A stretch of DNA of 64,000 nt from CAZCVI01 sp964502145 (GCA_964502145.1 CAZCVI010000035.1:1-64000), one strand, 5' to 3'; shown: positions 42,326 through 50,700, numbered from the stretch's first letter. Program-made: numbers and translations. Notes: generated from the sequence alone by a model not told the origin.

Positions 42326-44341
42326 ATGAATAAAAAAAACACCTTTTTACAGATCAGTCTGAGTAGCAAACCGATGAAAGCTCTTGCTCTTATAGTAATG
42401 ATATCGCTGTTTTCCAGTTTCAGCCCAGCAGAAGAGATATTTTCAACGCCGGATAATCTCAAGGACAATGTAGCGTTCTGGAAGAAGATTTATACAGAAG
42501 TATCCTTGCAGGCCGGAATCATCCATGACCGGGATTATCCCCTCATTATCTATAAAATCATCACCATTGGCAACCGGAGCGGTCGACAGCGCAATCTATT
42601 CATCCGCCAGCATATTGATGAGATCAAGCAGTGGTTGAGTCACATCGCCAAAGCCCCGGAAAACGAATGGACAGCCAAAGAAAAGGAGGTTGCAGCCCTT
42701 TTCCGTCAATATGCGCCCTCCGAAGAACTCGCCACCGCCCCCGAACGAATTCGCTTCCAACTCGGCCAAAAAGAACGTTTCCGGGAAGGTTTGGAACGTT
42801 CCGGCGCGTATCTGCCCTTTATTCAAGCCATATTTCAAAAATACCAGATACCCCTCCGTATCGCCTACCTGCCCCACGTGGAATCCTCCTTTAATATTAA
42901 AGCCTACTCCCGCGTTGGCGCCGCAGGCATGTGGCAATTTATGCGCAGTACCGGAAAGATATTCCTAAAAGTCGATTACCGCGTCGACGAGCGACTGGAC
43001 CCCTACCATGAATCCGTCGCTGCCGCACGATTGCTGCAACAGAATTACAAGAAACTGCAATCCTGGCCCCTGGCCATCACAGCCTATAATCACGGACTCG
43101 CCAGTATGAGCCGGGCTGTAGAAGTCACCGGTTCCCGTGACCTGGGAGTGATTATCGACCAATACAAGAACCGCAACTTCAAATTTGCCTCCAAAAATTT
43201 CTACGGTTGTTTTCTCGCCGCCTCCGAAATCGCTGCCAATCCCGCCCCGTACTTTCCCAATCTCACCTATCATGAACCGCAAAAATACCATGAGATTGAA
43301 TTAAAAAATCCCCTTCCCCCCAAAATTCTGGCCCAACAACTGGGCTTTTCCCAGGAGCAAATAAAAGCCTTAAACCCGGCTTTGCGTCCCATCGTATTTC
43401 ACCGTCAATTAGCTATTCCCAAGGGCTATAAAATCCGTTTGCCCCTCACTTTAACCCCTGATTCAGTGACTGAGAAACTCGCTTCTATCCCAGCCGCGCC
43501 TAATAATTCCCCCATGGATGGCGAGCATTATTATTCCGTCAAAAGGGGTGACACCTTGTTTGGGATTTCGCGGTTGTTCGGCGTTGCCACTGAATCCCTG
43601 ATTATAGCCAATGAAATCTCCACGGAAAGCCGATTGTATATCGGTCAAGTGCTTCGTATTCCCCGGCAAGAGGGAACGGAAAGCGGAGGCACCAATGTCA
43701 AGGGTATACCCGCATCAACCGCGCCCACCAGTGCAAAAGTGCAGATTCCCTTGAAAGAAATAGCCATGAAAAAGGCAGAAAAGATTCCTGACCCTACCAT
43801 AGTCACTTCAAACCTAAATTCAAATATAAAAACAGGTACCAAAACGCTCCCCCAAAAAGGAAGAAGTATCGGTAAACATTATGTGCCTATTTTTGATGCC
43901 ACTTTTTATACACTTGATACCCAATCGCTCCCTGATTTGAATCAGGCCAAGCTGACCGCTTCCGTCGAAGAATCATTGGGACTCTATGCCGAGTGGCTTG
44001 GTATTTCGACAGATCACCTCCGCCAGTTGAACAACAATCAGCGGGGCATTAAAATCGGTCAAGAGATTATTATACCTTTAAATAGTCCCGGTTCCTTGGA
44101 ACAGTTTAATGCCAAACGGTTGGAATATCATATGGCCCAAGAAGAGGATTTTTACAACAACTACCGTGTGGTAGATACAAAAATCCGCCGCGTACTGCAA
44201 GGGGATACACTCTGGAGCATCTGCAATCGCGACGATGAAGTTCCTATCTGGTTGTTCAAAAAATACAATCGTGAAATCGACATCGAAGCATTAACTCTGA
44301 ACATGCGCTTAACCATCCCCGTGATTGCAGCTATCGAATAG
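42326..44341 (+). CDS. mltD: Membrane-bound lytic murein transglycosylase D-like, LysM-containing
   Basis: The 671-aa protein has a hydrophobic export segment (about residues 17-37) and a goose-lysozyme-type SLT domain (about 150-300). The catalytic Glu is in LPHVESSFN, and GAAGMWQFM and TAYNHG follow. At least two LysM peptidoglycan-binding modules are clear: YYSVKRGDTLFGISRLFG and RRVLQGDTLWSICN. A degenerate one (LGLYAEWLGISTDHLRQLN) lies between them. It cleaves peptidoglycan glycan strands in the periplasm. ATG 42326 is chosen because AGAGGT precedes it and the promoter excludes earlier starts. Confidence 0.92.
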   Translation: MNKKNTFLQISLSSKPMKALALIVMISLFSSFSPAEEIFSTPDNLKDNVAFWKKIYTEVSLQAGIIHDRDYPLIIYKIITIGNRSGRQRNLFIRQHIDEIKQWLSHIAKAPENEWTAKEKEVAALFRQYAPSEELATAPERIRFQLGQKERFREGLERSGAYLPFIQAIFQKYQIPLRIAYLPHVESSFNIKAYSRVGAAGMWQFMRSTGKIFLKVDYRVDERLDPYHESVAAARLLQQNYKKLQSWPLAITAYNHGLASMSRAVEVTGSRDLGVIIDQYKNRNFKFASKNFYGCFLAASEIAANPAPYFPNLTYHEPQKYHEIELKNPLPPKILAQQLGFSQEQIKALNPALRPIVFHRQLAIPKGYKIRLPLTLTPDSVTEKLASIPAAPNNSPMDGEHYYSVKRGDTLFGISRLFGVATESLIIANEISTESRLYIGQVLRIPRQEGTESGGTNVKGIPASTAPTSAKVQIPLKEIAMKKAEKIPDPTIVTSNLNSNIKTGTKTLPQKGRSIGKHYVPIFDATFYTLDTQSLPDLNQAKLTASVEESLGLYAEWLGISTDHLRQLNNNQRGIKIGQEIIIPLNSPGSLEQFNAKRLEYHMAQEEDFYNNYRVVDTKIRRVLQGDTLWSICNRDDEVPIWLFKKYNREIDIEALTLNMRLTIPVIAAIE

Positions 44342-44401
44342 GAATGAATATAACCTGCATTCGCCCCCAAGTTTTAGAACTGTACTTATTAAACAACCTA
44401 G

Positions 44402-44465
44402 AAAAATCAAAGGTTTAGTGAAGTCCAGTTAGTCCAGAGTGTCCAGTAAGTCCAGTAAGTCCAGT
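44402..44465. repeat. Half of a TGGAC-unit hairpin (copy 6, one arm only)
   Basis: GTCCAG units with 9-bp spacing match the right arm of copy 1 with a single change in one unit. The complementary left arm is absent, so this is a solo arm. The surrounding 44342-45782 interval holds no supportable gene. Confidence 0.8.
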
Positions 44466-44951
44466 TTAAATCGACCCAAAATACTAAATTTAGATTGACA
44501 AAAATAACCATTCCAGAAGAAAGTGGTTCATTGCTCGTTTTTGCCTATTTCCACCTATTCCTGGTAGAAAATAACTGCCAAAAGCTCCAAAACATTGATT
44601 AATTCATGCTTTTTTGGCGAACCTCTTAAAGGGCTAAAATTCCAACGATCTCCCCAAAACGATAGCAAATAGTGCTTCAATTAAAAAGGGAAATTTGGGG
44701 CATTTACAGGGGTTCCCCTTAAAACCTTTTATTATCAACGTTCTTCATGGTCACTTAAAAGCTAAAAAAACCGCATCCGACCGTTTTAACTCTTTGACCA
44801 TTCGCCACAAAAAGAGGTGTGACCCAGAGAGGAAGTACTATAGTTCGTCTTTATCATTTTTATTCTTTTTCCTTGCGTTTTAAAATCCTAACCAGACACT
44901 TCCCCAATCATCGGCGTTAAAAATCGAGTTATAGCCTTCATCACCGCAACT

Positions 44952-45458
44952 GATCGCCGATCACTTCTCAACTGATCAGCGATCCTTTGACAAAGCATCA
45001 CCGATCCTTTCATAAACCATCAGCGATGCTTTCAAAAACCATCAGCGATGCTTTCGAAAACCATCAGCGATGCTTTCNNNNNNNNNNNNNNNNNNNNNNN
45101 NNNNNNNNNNNNNNNNNNNNNNNNNNNNNNNNNNNNNNNNNNNNNNNNNNNNNNNNNNNNNNNNNNNNNNNNNNNNNGCGATGCTTTCAAAAACCATCAG
45201 CGATGCTTTCGAAAACCATCAGCGATGCTTTCGAAAACCATCAGCGATGCTTTCGAATACCATCAGCGATGCTTTTTAATACCATCGGTGATGCTTTCGA
45301 AAACCATCAGTGATGCTTTCGAATACCATCAGCGATGCTTTTTAATACCATCGGTGATGCTTTCGAAAACCATCAGTGATGCTTTCAAAAACCATCAGTG
45401 ATGCTTTCAAAAACCATCAGTGATGCTTTCGTAAATCATCACCGATTACTTGGCGATT
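44952..45458. repeat. 22-bp iteron-like array with palindromic core ATC-N3-GAT
   Basis: Units start at 44952, 44974, 44996, 45018, 45040 and 45062, then from about 45195 to 45437 every 22 bp on the other side of an N gap: at least 18 units. The consensus is CCATCAGCGATGCTTTCGAAAA. In variants the outer ATC...GAT is kept while the centre changes (AGC, GGT, AGT, ACC, GCC). There are no unique spacers, so this is not a CRISPR array. The true length is unknown because of the gap. Confidence 0.9.
45078..45177. other. Assembly gap of 100 N
   Basis: Exactly 100 undetermined bases interrupt the 22-bp array. A round number suggests a scaffold gap of unknown length, probably caused by collapse of the repeat. 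Confidence 0.97.
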
Positions 45459-45782
45459 TATAGTCTATCATTTCAAAATGATCACCGGTCATTCATCCAC
45501 TTCTTTGCTTGTTTGTAGTAACCGATAGGCAAGCATTTTATTTTTGCTTACTACCCCTACCAGTATAGTAGGCTCACAATGTACTAGTAAAGCAAACCCC
45601 ATTTCCAAATATCTTTACTTTTTTAGTTCCTCCATTCCCCAAAAAAATGGCTTAATCTTAAAAGCAGTGCAGCCAAGAAAACCCGCAATCTTTTTTTTGC
45701 TGCTGAAGTGTGCTATACTAATAATCTTGAAGAAGAGTCTGATGGGATATTTTCCCAAATTCAATAAATTAAAGGAAAAAAT

Positions 45783-47435
45783 ATGACAAAAAAAACAAAA
45801 CGGTTTGTGTTGATTTTACTGTTTTTGACTTTCGGTTGGCAGGTCAGTTTTGGTTGCACCTTGATCGCCGTCGGTAAAAAAGCCACCGCAGATGGTTCCG
45901 TGATGGTTTCGCATACCGATTGTGGTGCAGATTCGCGGATTTATGTCGTTCCCGGTCAGAAATACAAAACCGGTGACAAAGCGCCGGTGTACTGGGAAAT
46001 CCAGGACCCCACCCGGCCCTTAAACGATGACGGTGAAATTCTCGGCTATATCCCGCAGGTAGCGGAAACGTACCGTTATTTTCATTCCGCTTATTCTCAT
46101 ATGAACGAGCACCAACTCGCTATTGGCGAAAGTACCATGTCGCAACGCGACGAGTTGATCGTGATCCGTGATAAAGATAATAAACCCGCACAAATAATGA
46201 CTATTGAGCAAGCCCAGATTTTTGCTTTGCAGCGCTGCAAAAAAGCACGGGAAGCCGTGCGCTTGATCGGTGATTTGGTGACTACTTACGGTTTTTTGCC
46301 TTCCACCGGTGACGGTTCCGAAGCCCTTATCATTGCCGACACCGACGAAGCCTGGGTGTTTGAAGTGTTTTCCGTGGGCAAAGACTGGACCCCCGCCAGC
46401 AAAAAACCCGGTGCCATATGGGCCGCGCAGCGGTTAGCCGATGACCAAGCCACCATTATTCCCAATTGGAGCATTATTAAAGAGATTGATATTAAGGATA
46501 CCGACCGCTTTATGGCCTCGTCCAATTATCAACAAGAGGCCATAGATCGGGGCTGGTATGATCCCGCCAGTGGTAAGCCTTTTATCTGGCAGGATGTGTA
46601 TTCCCCTATTCCCAGAGAATGGGCTACCGTGCGTTTCTGGTTGTTTATGGAGACCTATGCTCCCCATTTAAAACAATGGCCCGAGCGCCACTTAAAAGGG
46701 AATTCTTACGAAGGCATGAATCAGTACTATCAATATGTCGAACCGCTGTCACTGTATCCTTTTTCCATCACGCCCGAAAAGAAAATTTCCGTGTCTGATC
46801 TGATCGCTTTTCAGCGTTCCACGTTGGAGGATACCATTTATGATTTGACTTCTGGTCCCCAGTGGTTGGTGCCCGATGACAAGGGTGGGTTTGTCAAGAG
46901 TCGTTTGGCCACTCCTTTTCCCGGCAATGAATTACGTAAACTCTTGCGTTTGACCAATCGTCGTCCCGTCGCGCGTCATCGCGGACATTACGGGATGATC
47001 AGCCAGTTGCGCGGCTGGTTGCCCAACCAGATTGGTGGCGTGTATTGGGTGTATCTCGACAATCCCTATATCAGCCCCTATGTGCCCATTTACGCCGGTA
47101 ATTTATCCATAGACACCAGTTATAATATCTATGACCCGGAAAAATACTCCGATTTATCCGCCCGTTGGGCCATTGATTTTGTGGATAACTTGGCCCGTTT
47201 GCAGTTTCAGGATGCCATCAAAGATATTAAAGCCGTGCGTGAGCCTTTTGAAGCAAATTTTTTCGCCAAACAAAAGGAAGTGGAAGACCATGCGCTGAAC
47301 CTGCTGAAGAAAAAGCCCCTGGCTGCGCAACAGTATTTGACAGATTATTCCAATGGTTTGATGAAAGGCGTATTGGCCATGTACCTGGAATTGCGCAACA
47401 CGTTGATTGTCAAATATACCAATAATAGGGAGTAA
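45783..47435 (+). CDS. Exported C69 family dipeptidase
   Basis: The 550-aa product has a signal peptide (1-24, ending VSFG) followed directly by Cys25, the expected N-terminal nucleophile of the C69 (PepD/dipeptidase A) Ntn-hydrolases, in CTLIAVGKKATADGS. TTYGFLPSTGDGSEALIIAD and EAWVFEVF are family segments. The Cys becomes the mature N-terminus after signal removal. It should release amino acids from dipeptides outside the cytoplasm, fitting the other exported peptidases here. AAAGGA precedes the ATG. Confidence 0.9.
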   Translation: MTKKTKRFVLILLFLTFGWQVSFGCTLIAVGKKATADGSVMVSHTDCGADSRIYVVPGQKYKTGDKAPVYWEIQDPTRPLNDDGEILGYIPQVAETYRYFHSAYSHMNEHQLAIGESTMSQRDELIVIRDKDNKPAQIMTIEQAQIFALQRCKKAREAVRLIGDLVTTYGFLPSTGDGSEALIIADTDEAWVFEVFSVGKDWTPASKKPGAIWAAQRLADDQATIIPNWSIIKEIDIKDTDRFMASSNYQQEAIDRGWYDPASGKPFIWQDVYSPIPREWATVRFWLFMETYAPHLKQWPERHLKGNSYEGMNQYYQYVEPLSLYPFSITPEKKISVSDLIAFQRSTLEDTIYDLTSGPQWLVPDDKGGFVKSRLATPFPGNELRKLLRLTNRRPVARHRGHYGMISQLRGWLPNQIGGVYWVYLDNPYISPYVPIYAGNLSIDTSYNIYDPEKYSDLSARWAIDFVDNLARLQFQDAIKDIKAVREPFEANFFAKQKEVEDHALNLLKKKPLAAQQYLTDYSNGLMKGVLAMYLELRNTLIVKYTNNRE

Positions 47436-47450
47436 AAGACTAATTGAGAA

Positions 47451-47600
47451 TTGTGAATTGTTAATTGTTAACGAAGGTACCCTGCGATCATGCTTTTAAT
47501 GCCTGCGGCGGAAAAAAAAATGTAGTGCAAGCATCCTGCTTGCGTTTTTTTGCCTTTCAAGCGGGACGCTTGGGCTACATTTGCCGATTGCCCGCGCCGA
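47451..47600. repeat. Dispersed element interrupted by a 61-bp palindrome
   Basis: TTGTGAATTGTTAATTGTTAACGA and GCCTGCGGCGGAAA match the element at 52.4 kb. At 47520-47580 a palindrome with ends ATGTAG/CTACAT and inner stems GCAAGC/GCTTGC and CAAGCG/CGCTTG is inserted. Afterwards GATTGCCCG of the host element resumes. This is one repeat nested in another, between the C69 gene and an MNT gene. Confidence 0.75.
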
Positions 47601-47621
47601 TAGGAAAAAGAGAAAATAAAG

Positions 47622-47650
47622 TTGAAAATCTATAAGAAATATGATATACA
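47622..47650 (+). promoter_or_regulatory. Leaderless-type promoter of MNT-HEPN pair
   Basis: TTGAAA (47622-47627), 17 bp, TATACA (47645-47650), then 6 nt to ATG 47657. Confidence 0.7.
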
Positions 47651-47656
47651 AAGACT

Positions 47657-48004
47657 ATGAAGGAATTAACGAAAATGAAAACTCAAAATACACGGGCCAA
47701 TGAAGTGGCGATTGAATGCAAGAGAAGACTTGAGGGATATTACGGTGCCCGGTTTAAAGGTCTGGTATTATTCGGGTCTACGGCACGGAATCAAGCATTG
47801 CCTACCAGTGATATTGATTTACTGGTATTGTTGAACCAGCCTTTCGACTATTTCCATGAACTCCGCCGCATTATTGACTTGCTCTATCCCATTCAATTGG
47901 AGTCAGAGCAATTAATATCAGCCAAGCCAACTCCGCTGGAAGACTTCGAAACAGGAAGCATCCGGCTCTATCGAAATGCCCAAAAAGAAGGCATCCGCAT
48001 ATGA
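47657..48004 (+). CDS. MNT nucleotidyltransferase (antitoxin-type)
   Basis: The 115-aa product has the minimal nucleotidyltransferase motif LVLFGSTARNQALPTSDIDL (residues 35-54) and pairs with a HEPN gene through an ATGA overlap. It is expected to control the HEPN RNase. A second, truncated copy with about 94 percent DNA identity lies 2 kb downstream (49697-49996). Start fixed by the promoter 6 nt upstream. Confidence 0.88.
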   Translation: MKELTKMKTQNTRANEVAIECKRRLEGYYGARFKGLVLFGSTARNQALPTSDIDLLVLLNQPFDYFHELRRIIDLLYPIQLESEQLISAKPTPLEDFETGSIRLYRNAQKEGIRI

Positions 48005-48411
48005 TAGAGGAAAAATATAAGGAAGAAATATCGGCAAATCTTGAACGGGCCGAACAATCTATCCACGCTGCACAAGAGTTGGTAGGGAAAGGTTATTTCG
48101 ATTTTGCCGCTTCCCGTGCCTATTATGCCGCTTTTTATGCTGCTACAGCAGTATTGCTTGATCAGGATATTGAATTAAGCAAGCATAGTGGTGTCATCGC
48201 CTATATTCATCAAAAGCTGGTTAAGACAGGTCAGTTAAATAAGGAGCAAGGAAAAGCGTTGAATTGGCTTTTCGAATTACGCAGTATCGGTGATTATGGT
48301 GTTACCGCCCATGTTTCAAAAGAAGAATCAGAAAAGGCAATCTTGACCTCACAGAATTTTTTAGATTCTATCAAGTCATTGCTTGGAGAAAATATAAATC
48401 AGGACGTTTAA
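48001..48411 (+). CDS. HEPN domain protein (UPF0332-like, toxin-type)
   Basis: The 136-aa helical protein matches HEPN: ASRAYYAAFYAATAVLL, KHSGVIAYIHQ, and ELRSIGDYGV in the RxxxDY position. It is probably an RNase regulated by the MNT partner encoded immediately upstream. It differs clearly from the HEPN protein at 30957-31364, so the two modules are independent acquisitions. Confidence 0.86.
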   Translation: MIEEKYKEEISANLERAEQSIHAAQELVGKGYFDFAASRAYYAAFYAATAVLLDQDIELSKHSGVIAYIHQKLVKTGQLNKEQGKALNWLFELRSIGDYGVTAHVSKEESEKAILTSQNFLDSIKSLLGENINQDV

Positions 48412-48598
48412 TCTTAAAAATGCACTGTCACCGATTTTTTAAGTTATCATACAGCCTGTAATGGGTCCAACTCAATTCGGTACGCACTGCGTTCCAAATT
48501 GGACACACATTATAAGCGGAAAAAAGGGACAAGCGAGAACGCCCTAACATTTCTTTTTCTATTGTTTTTCGATGCTCTTTTGTTTATAATAATGTATT

Positions 48599-48818
48599 GT
48601 GACGGCGACCCATCCGTCACCCTTACCGGTGATAGACTCGATATTGGTTGGAACACCGTTAAAGTAATATCCCGCCAAACCGGCAAACCCATTCAAACCT
48701 TCACCAACATCCACGGCCTATTCATCCAGGGTTGTTCCTTTAAAAACCTGCACCTGCCAGCGATTTATCAGAGGAAAGCAAGGAGCTGTTGCGGCAATAT
48801 GGGGCCTTCCTGAAGTAA
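48599..48818 (+). pseudogene. C-terminal remnant of a pentapeptide/STAND-type protein, frameshifted
   Basis: Frame one reads VTLTGDRLDIGWNTVKV and ends IQGCSFKNLH. The sense then continues in another frame as SDLSEESKELLRQYGAFLK with a stop at 48816-48818. This ending resembles the C-termini of long NACHT/STAND proteins with pentapeptide or WD repeats. Only the last 70 residues remain; the rest of the gene is gone. Confidence 0.6.
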
Positions 48819-48925
48819 AAGATGGAAGTGAAGAAGCACCCCCGCCAACGTCGCTACGCTCCGTGGGATTATAACCGGAAAGAAACACATGCAATTCGGA
48901 GTTCTTGGAAACAGTTGAATAAAAT

Positions 48926-48974
48926 AATGCGACAAGGATGTCGCGTCTACGTAGACGCGCCATCCTGGCGCATT
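48926..48974. repeat. 49-bp palindromic dispersed repeat, copy 2 (identical, inverted)
   Basis: Identical over 49 bp to the reverse complement of 13611-13659, centred on GTCTACGTAGAC. The right flank has TAATAAGCGGTGAAAT, as inside the 27.6 kb element. It lies in the gene-poor interval 48819-49143, in which nothing else is seen. Confidence 0.88.
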
Positions 48975-49143
48975 AATAAGCGGTGAAATTAAATAATGGG
49001 ATACGATTTCTGGAGAGTTTCTTAGAAACTAGGAAAAAGACCCGACGTACCACCTCCGCAGCCGCTTCTTCTTGGGAAAACTTTTTGGTATCCCGGTTTT
49101 TCCATGGATGGGAAGGGTAAGGGTTTTCTTTTTAGATGGGTCC

Positions 49144-49172
49144 TTGAATTTTTTCTTTTTATATGGTAAAGT
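49144..49172 (+). promoter_or_regulatory. Leaderless-type promoter of the DUF4160-DUF2442-MNT run
   Basis: TTGAAT (49144-49149), 17 bp, TAAAGT (49167-49172), then 6 nt to ATG 49179. Confidence 0.68.
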
Positions 49173-49178
49173 AAAAAT

Positions 49179-49436
49179 ATGCCTGAATTAGCAAGGTTTC
49201 TCGGAATTGTGATCGGGATTTTCCCGCGCGAGCACCCGCCGCCGCATTTTCATGCGGTCTATGGGGAATATCAGATTACCGTTGACATAGAGACAGGTGT
49301 TGTCCATGGAGATTTTCCCAAGCGGGCTCTGCGGCACGTATTAGAGTGGTTTGATTTGCATCAGCAAGAACTTCTCAATGCCTGGGAAAGTGTTCAGGAA
49401 GGTTTTTTACCAAAGAAAATAGCACCATTGGAGTAG
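49179..49436 (+). CDS. DUF4160 protein
   Basis: The 85-aa product has the DUF4160 core FPREHPPPHFHAVYGEYQ and a helical C-terminus. DUF4160 genes almost always sit beside DUF2442 genes and are regarded as a likely toxin-antitoxin-type pair; the biochemistry is unknown. Here the DUF2442 gene follows 5 bp later. The start is leaderless. Confidence 0.88.
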   Translation: MPELARFLGIVIGIFPREHPPPHFHAVYGEYQITVDIETGVVHGDFPKRALRHVLEWFDLHQQELLNAWESVQEGFLPKKIAPLE

Positions 49437-49441
49437 AAAAA

Positions 49442-49687
49442 ATGATACCGAAGGTAATATCTGCAAAATATCAACGCGACTATACGATTCACGTCCTTTT
49501 TGCTGACGGAAACGAAGGCGATGTAGACATGAGTCAGGAACTTTACGGCGAGATGTTTGATCCACTTAAGAACCAAACTACCTTCCAGCAATTCACTATC
49601 CACCCAGAATTCCACACTCTCTGCTGGCCAAATGGGGCTGATATTGCCCCCGAATTCCTGTACGAAAGAGCAAAAGTTCCTGCATAA
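49442..49687 (+). CDS. DUF2442 protein
   Basis: The 81-aa product shows YTIHVLFADGNEGDVDMSQ and HTLCWPNGADIAPEFLYE, diagnostic of DUF2442. GGAG lies just before the ATG inside the intergenic 5 bp and the end of the DUF4160 gene. The pair is followed 9 bp later by an orphan MNT gene, giving a three-gene run. Confidence 0.88.
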   Translation: MIPKVISAKYQRDYTIHVLFADGNEGDVDMSQELYGEMFDPLKNQTTFQQFTIHPEFHTLCWPNGADIAPEFLYERAKVPA

Positions 49688-49696
49688 CAAAAGCGG

Positions 49697-49996
49697 GTGA
49701 TCATTGAATGCAAGAGAAGACTTGAGGGATATTACGGTTCCCGGTTTAAAGGTCTGGTTTTATTTGGGTCTACGGCACGGAATCAAGCGTTGCCTACCAG
49801 TGATATAGATTTGCTGGTATTGTTGAGCCAGCCTTTCGACTATTTCCATGAACTCCGCCGCATTATTGACCTGCTCTATCCCATTCAACTGGAGTCGGAG
49901 CAATTAATTTCAGCCAAACCGACTCCACTGGAAGATTTCGAAACAGGAAGCATCCGGCTTTATCAAAACGCTCAAAAAGAAGGCATTCGCATATGA
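49697..49996 (+). CDS. Orphan MNT nucleotidyltransferase, truncated duplicate
   Basis: The 99-aa product duplicates residues 18-115 of the MNT protein at 47657-48004, keeping LVLFGSTARNQALPTSDIDL. The N-terminal 17 residues are lost and a GTG at 49697 is the likely start. At the 3' end the HEPN start (ATGA overlap) and about three codons survive before the sequence diverges, so the HEPN partner was deleted. The catalytic motif is intact, so the protein could still be active. Confidence 0.75.
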   Translation: MIIECKRRLEGYYGSRFKGLVLFGSTARNQALPTSDIDLLVLLSQPFDYFHELRRIIDLLYPIQLESEQLISAKPTPLEDFETGSIRLYQNAQKEGIRI

Positions 49997-50094
49997 CAGA
50001 GGATTTTGCCTGTAACCAAGGACGTACTTTTTTCCGCCACAGGCGTTAATAGATAACGTCCGCAGGACACCTCTTCCCGTTTATAATTTATCGT

Positions 50095-50331
50095 TTATAA
50101 TTTACAGTTCAGGCCACAGCCTGAACTGTTAATATTCTTTTTGGCTACTTCCCAGTCTATGAATTCATCGGCACCAAGTTGTATGGCTTCCTCTCTATCA
50201 CTTAATACATCTCCATGCCATAAAGGGGATTCTATACCATCGGCATTATGGCATAAATCGTCCCAGATGAGTTCCATTGCCTGAATTTTATCTTCCACAG
50301 ACATGCTTTTTAAAGGTACCGAAACTGACAT
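50095..50331 (-). CDS. Addiction-module antitoxin-like protein, orphan
   Basis: The 78-aa product matches the putative addiction module component family (PF09720): SVEDKIQAMELIWDDLC and LSDREEAIQLGADEFIDWEVAKK. GGAGG precedes ATG 50331. Such genes normally precede a RelE/ParE-type toxin; none follows. The last codons (GCGLNCKL) are encoded by one arm of a perfect hairpin, so the natural 3' end has probably been replaced by a repeat. Confidence 0.8.
   Translation of the reverse strand: MSVSVPLKSMSVEDKIQAMELIWDDLCHNADGIESPLWHGDVLSDREEAIQLGADEFIDWEVAKKNINSSGCGLNCKL
50104..50129. repeat. Perfect 11-bp hairpin overlapping antitoxin 3' end
   Basis: ACAGTTCAGGC and GCCTGAACTGT pair across a 4-nt loop. 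On the minus strand it overlaps the last codons of the antitoxin-like gene. There is no U-tract after it. Confidence 0.75.
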
Positions 50332-50501
50332 AATTCCTCCATTCACCCGGTGTCCGGGCTGATCATTAACGACAGCATTACTTTAACATGAAACAATGCG
50401 TTTTTCAACCTCTTTTTAAAGTTTTTTGGATCACCTTTTTCCGGTTCCCATTTCTTTTCACCCCGGACCCAAAATAGGGAAAAAAGGGCACGGTAATCTT
50501 T

Positions 50502-50700
50502 TTAAATTTTGCCGGTTTGAATGAATATAGGATACACCATGACCTTGTTTTCCGGGTGTGTATACGGGGTTTGGAACTTTTTCTGGCTGGTTTCGTCCAT
50601 GCTTTCCACAAAGGAGATCAGAAAAATCTACTGCAATCCCAGTTGCTGACCATACAAGGCCGTTTGTACCAGAGAATCGCGGTATATCGGTGAAACTTTT
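50502..50700 (-). pseudogene. Decayed C-terminal fragment of a nuclease/ATPase-type gene, copy 1
   Basis: Minus-strand translation gives QTALYGQQLGLQ, an internal TAG, then FLISFVESIDETSQKKFQTP and YTHPENKVMVYPIFIQTGKI with a stop at 50502-50504. This resembles the C-terminus of other AAA-ATPase/PD-(D/E)XK proteins. An 8-bp deletion relative to the copy at 54 kb also shifts the frame. It underlies the promoter region of the next gene. Confidence 0.55.

Noticed and set aside
44695..44883. 62-aa ORF in the 1.4-kb gap
   Set aside because: No ribosome binding site, no plausible domain and no neighbouring gene context.
44987..45401. Repeat-coded peptides in three frames across the 22-bp array
   Set aside because: They arise because three 22-bp units make 66 bp; all lack ribosome binding sites and run through the N gap.
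44952..45458. CRISPR array
   Set aside because: Units are contiguous 22-mers with no unique spacers, and no cas gene is present.
44342..45782. Chromosomal replication origin
   Set aside because: The iteron-like array invites it, but no dnaA, dnaN or clear DnaA-box cluster was seen nearby; GC-skew analysis would be needed.
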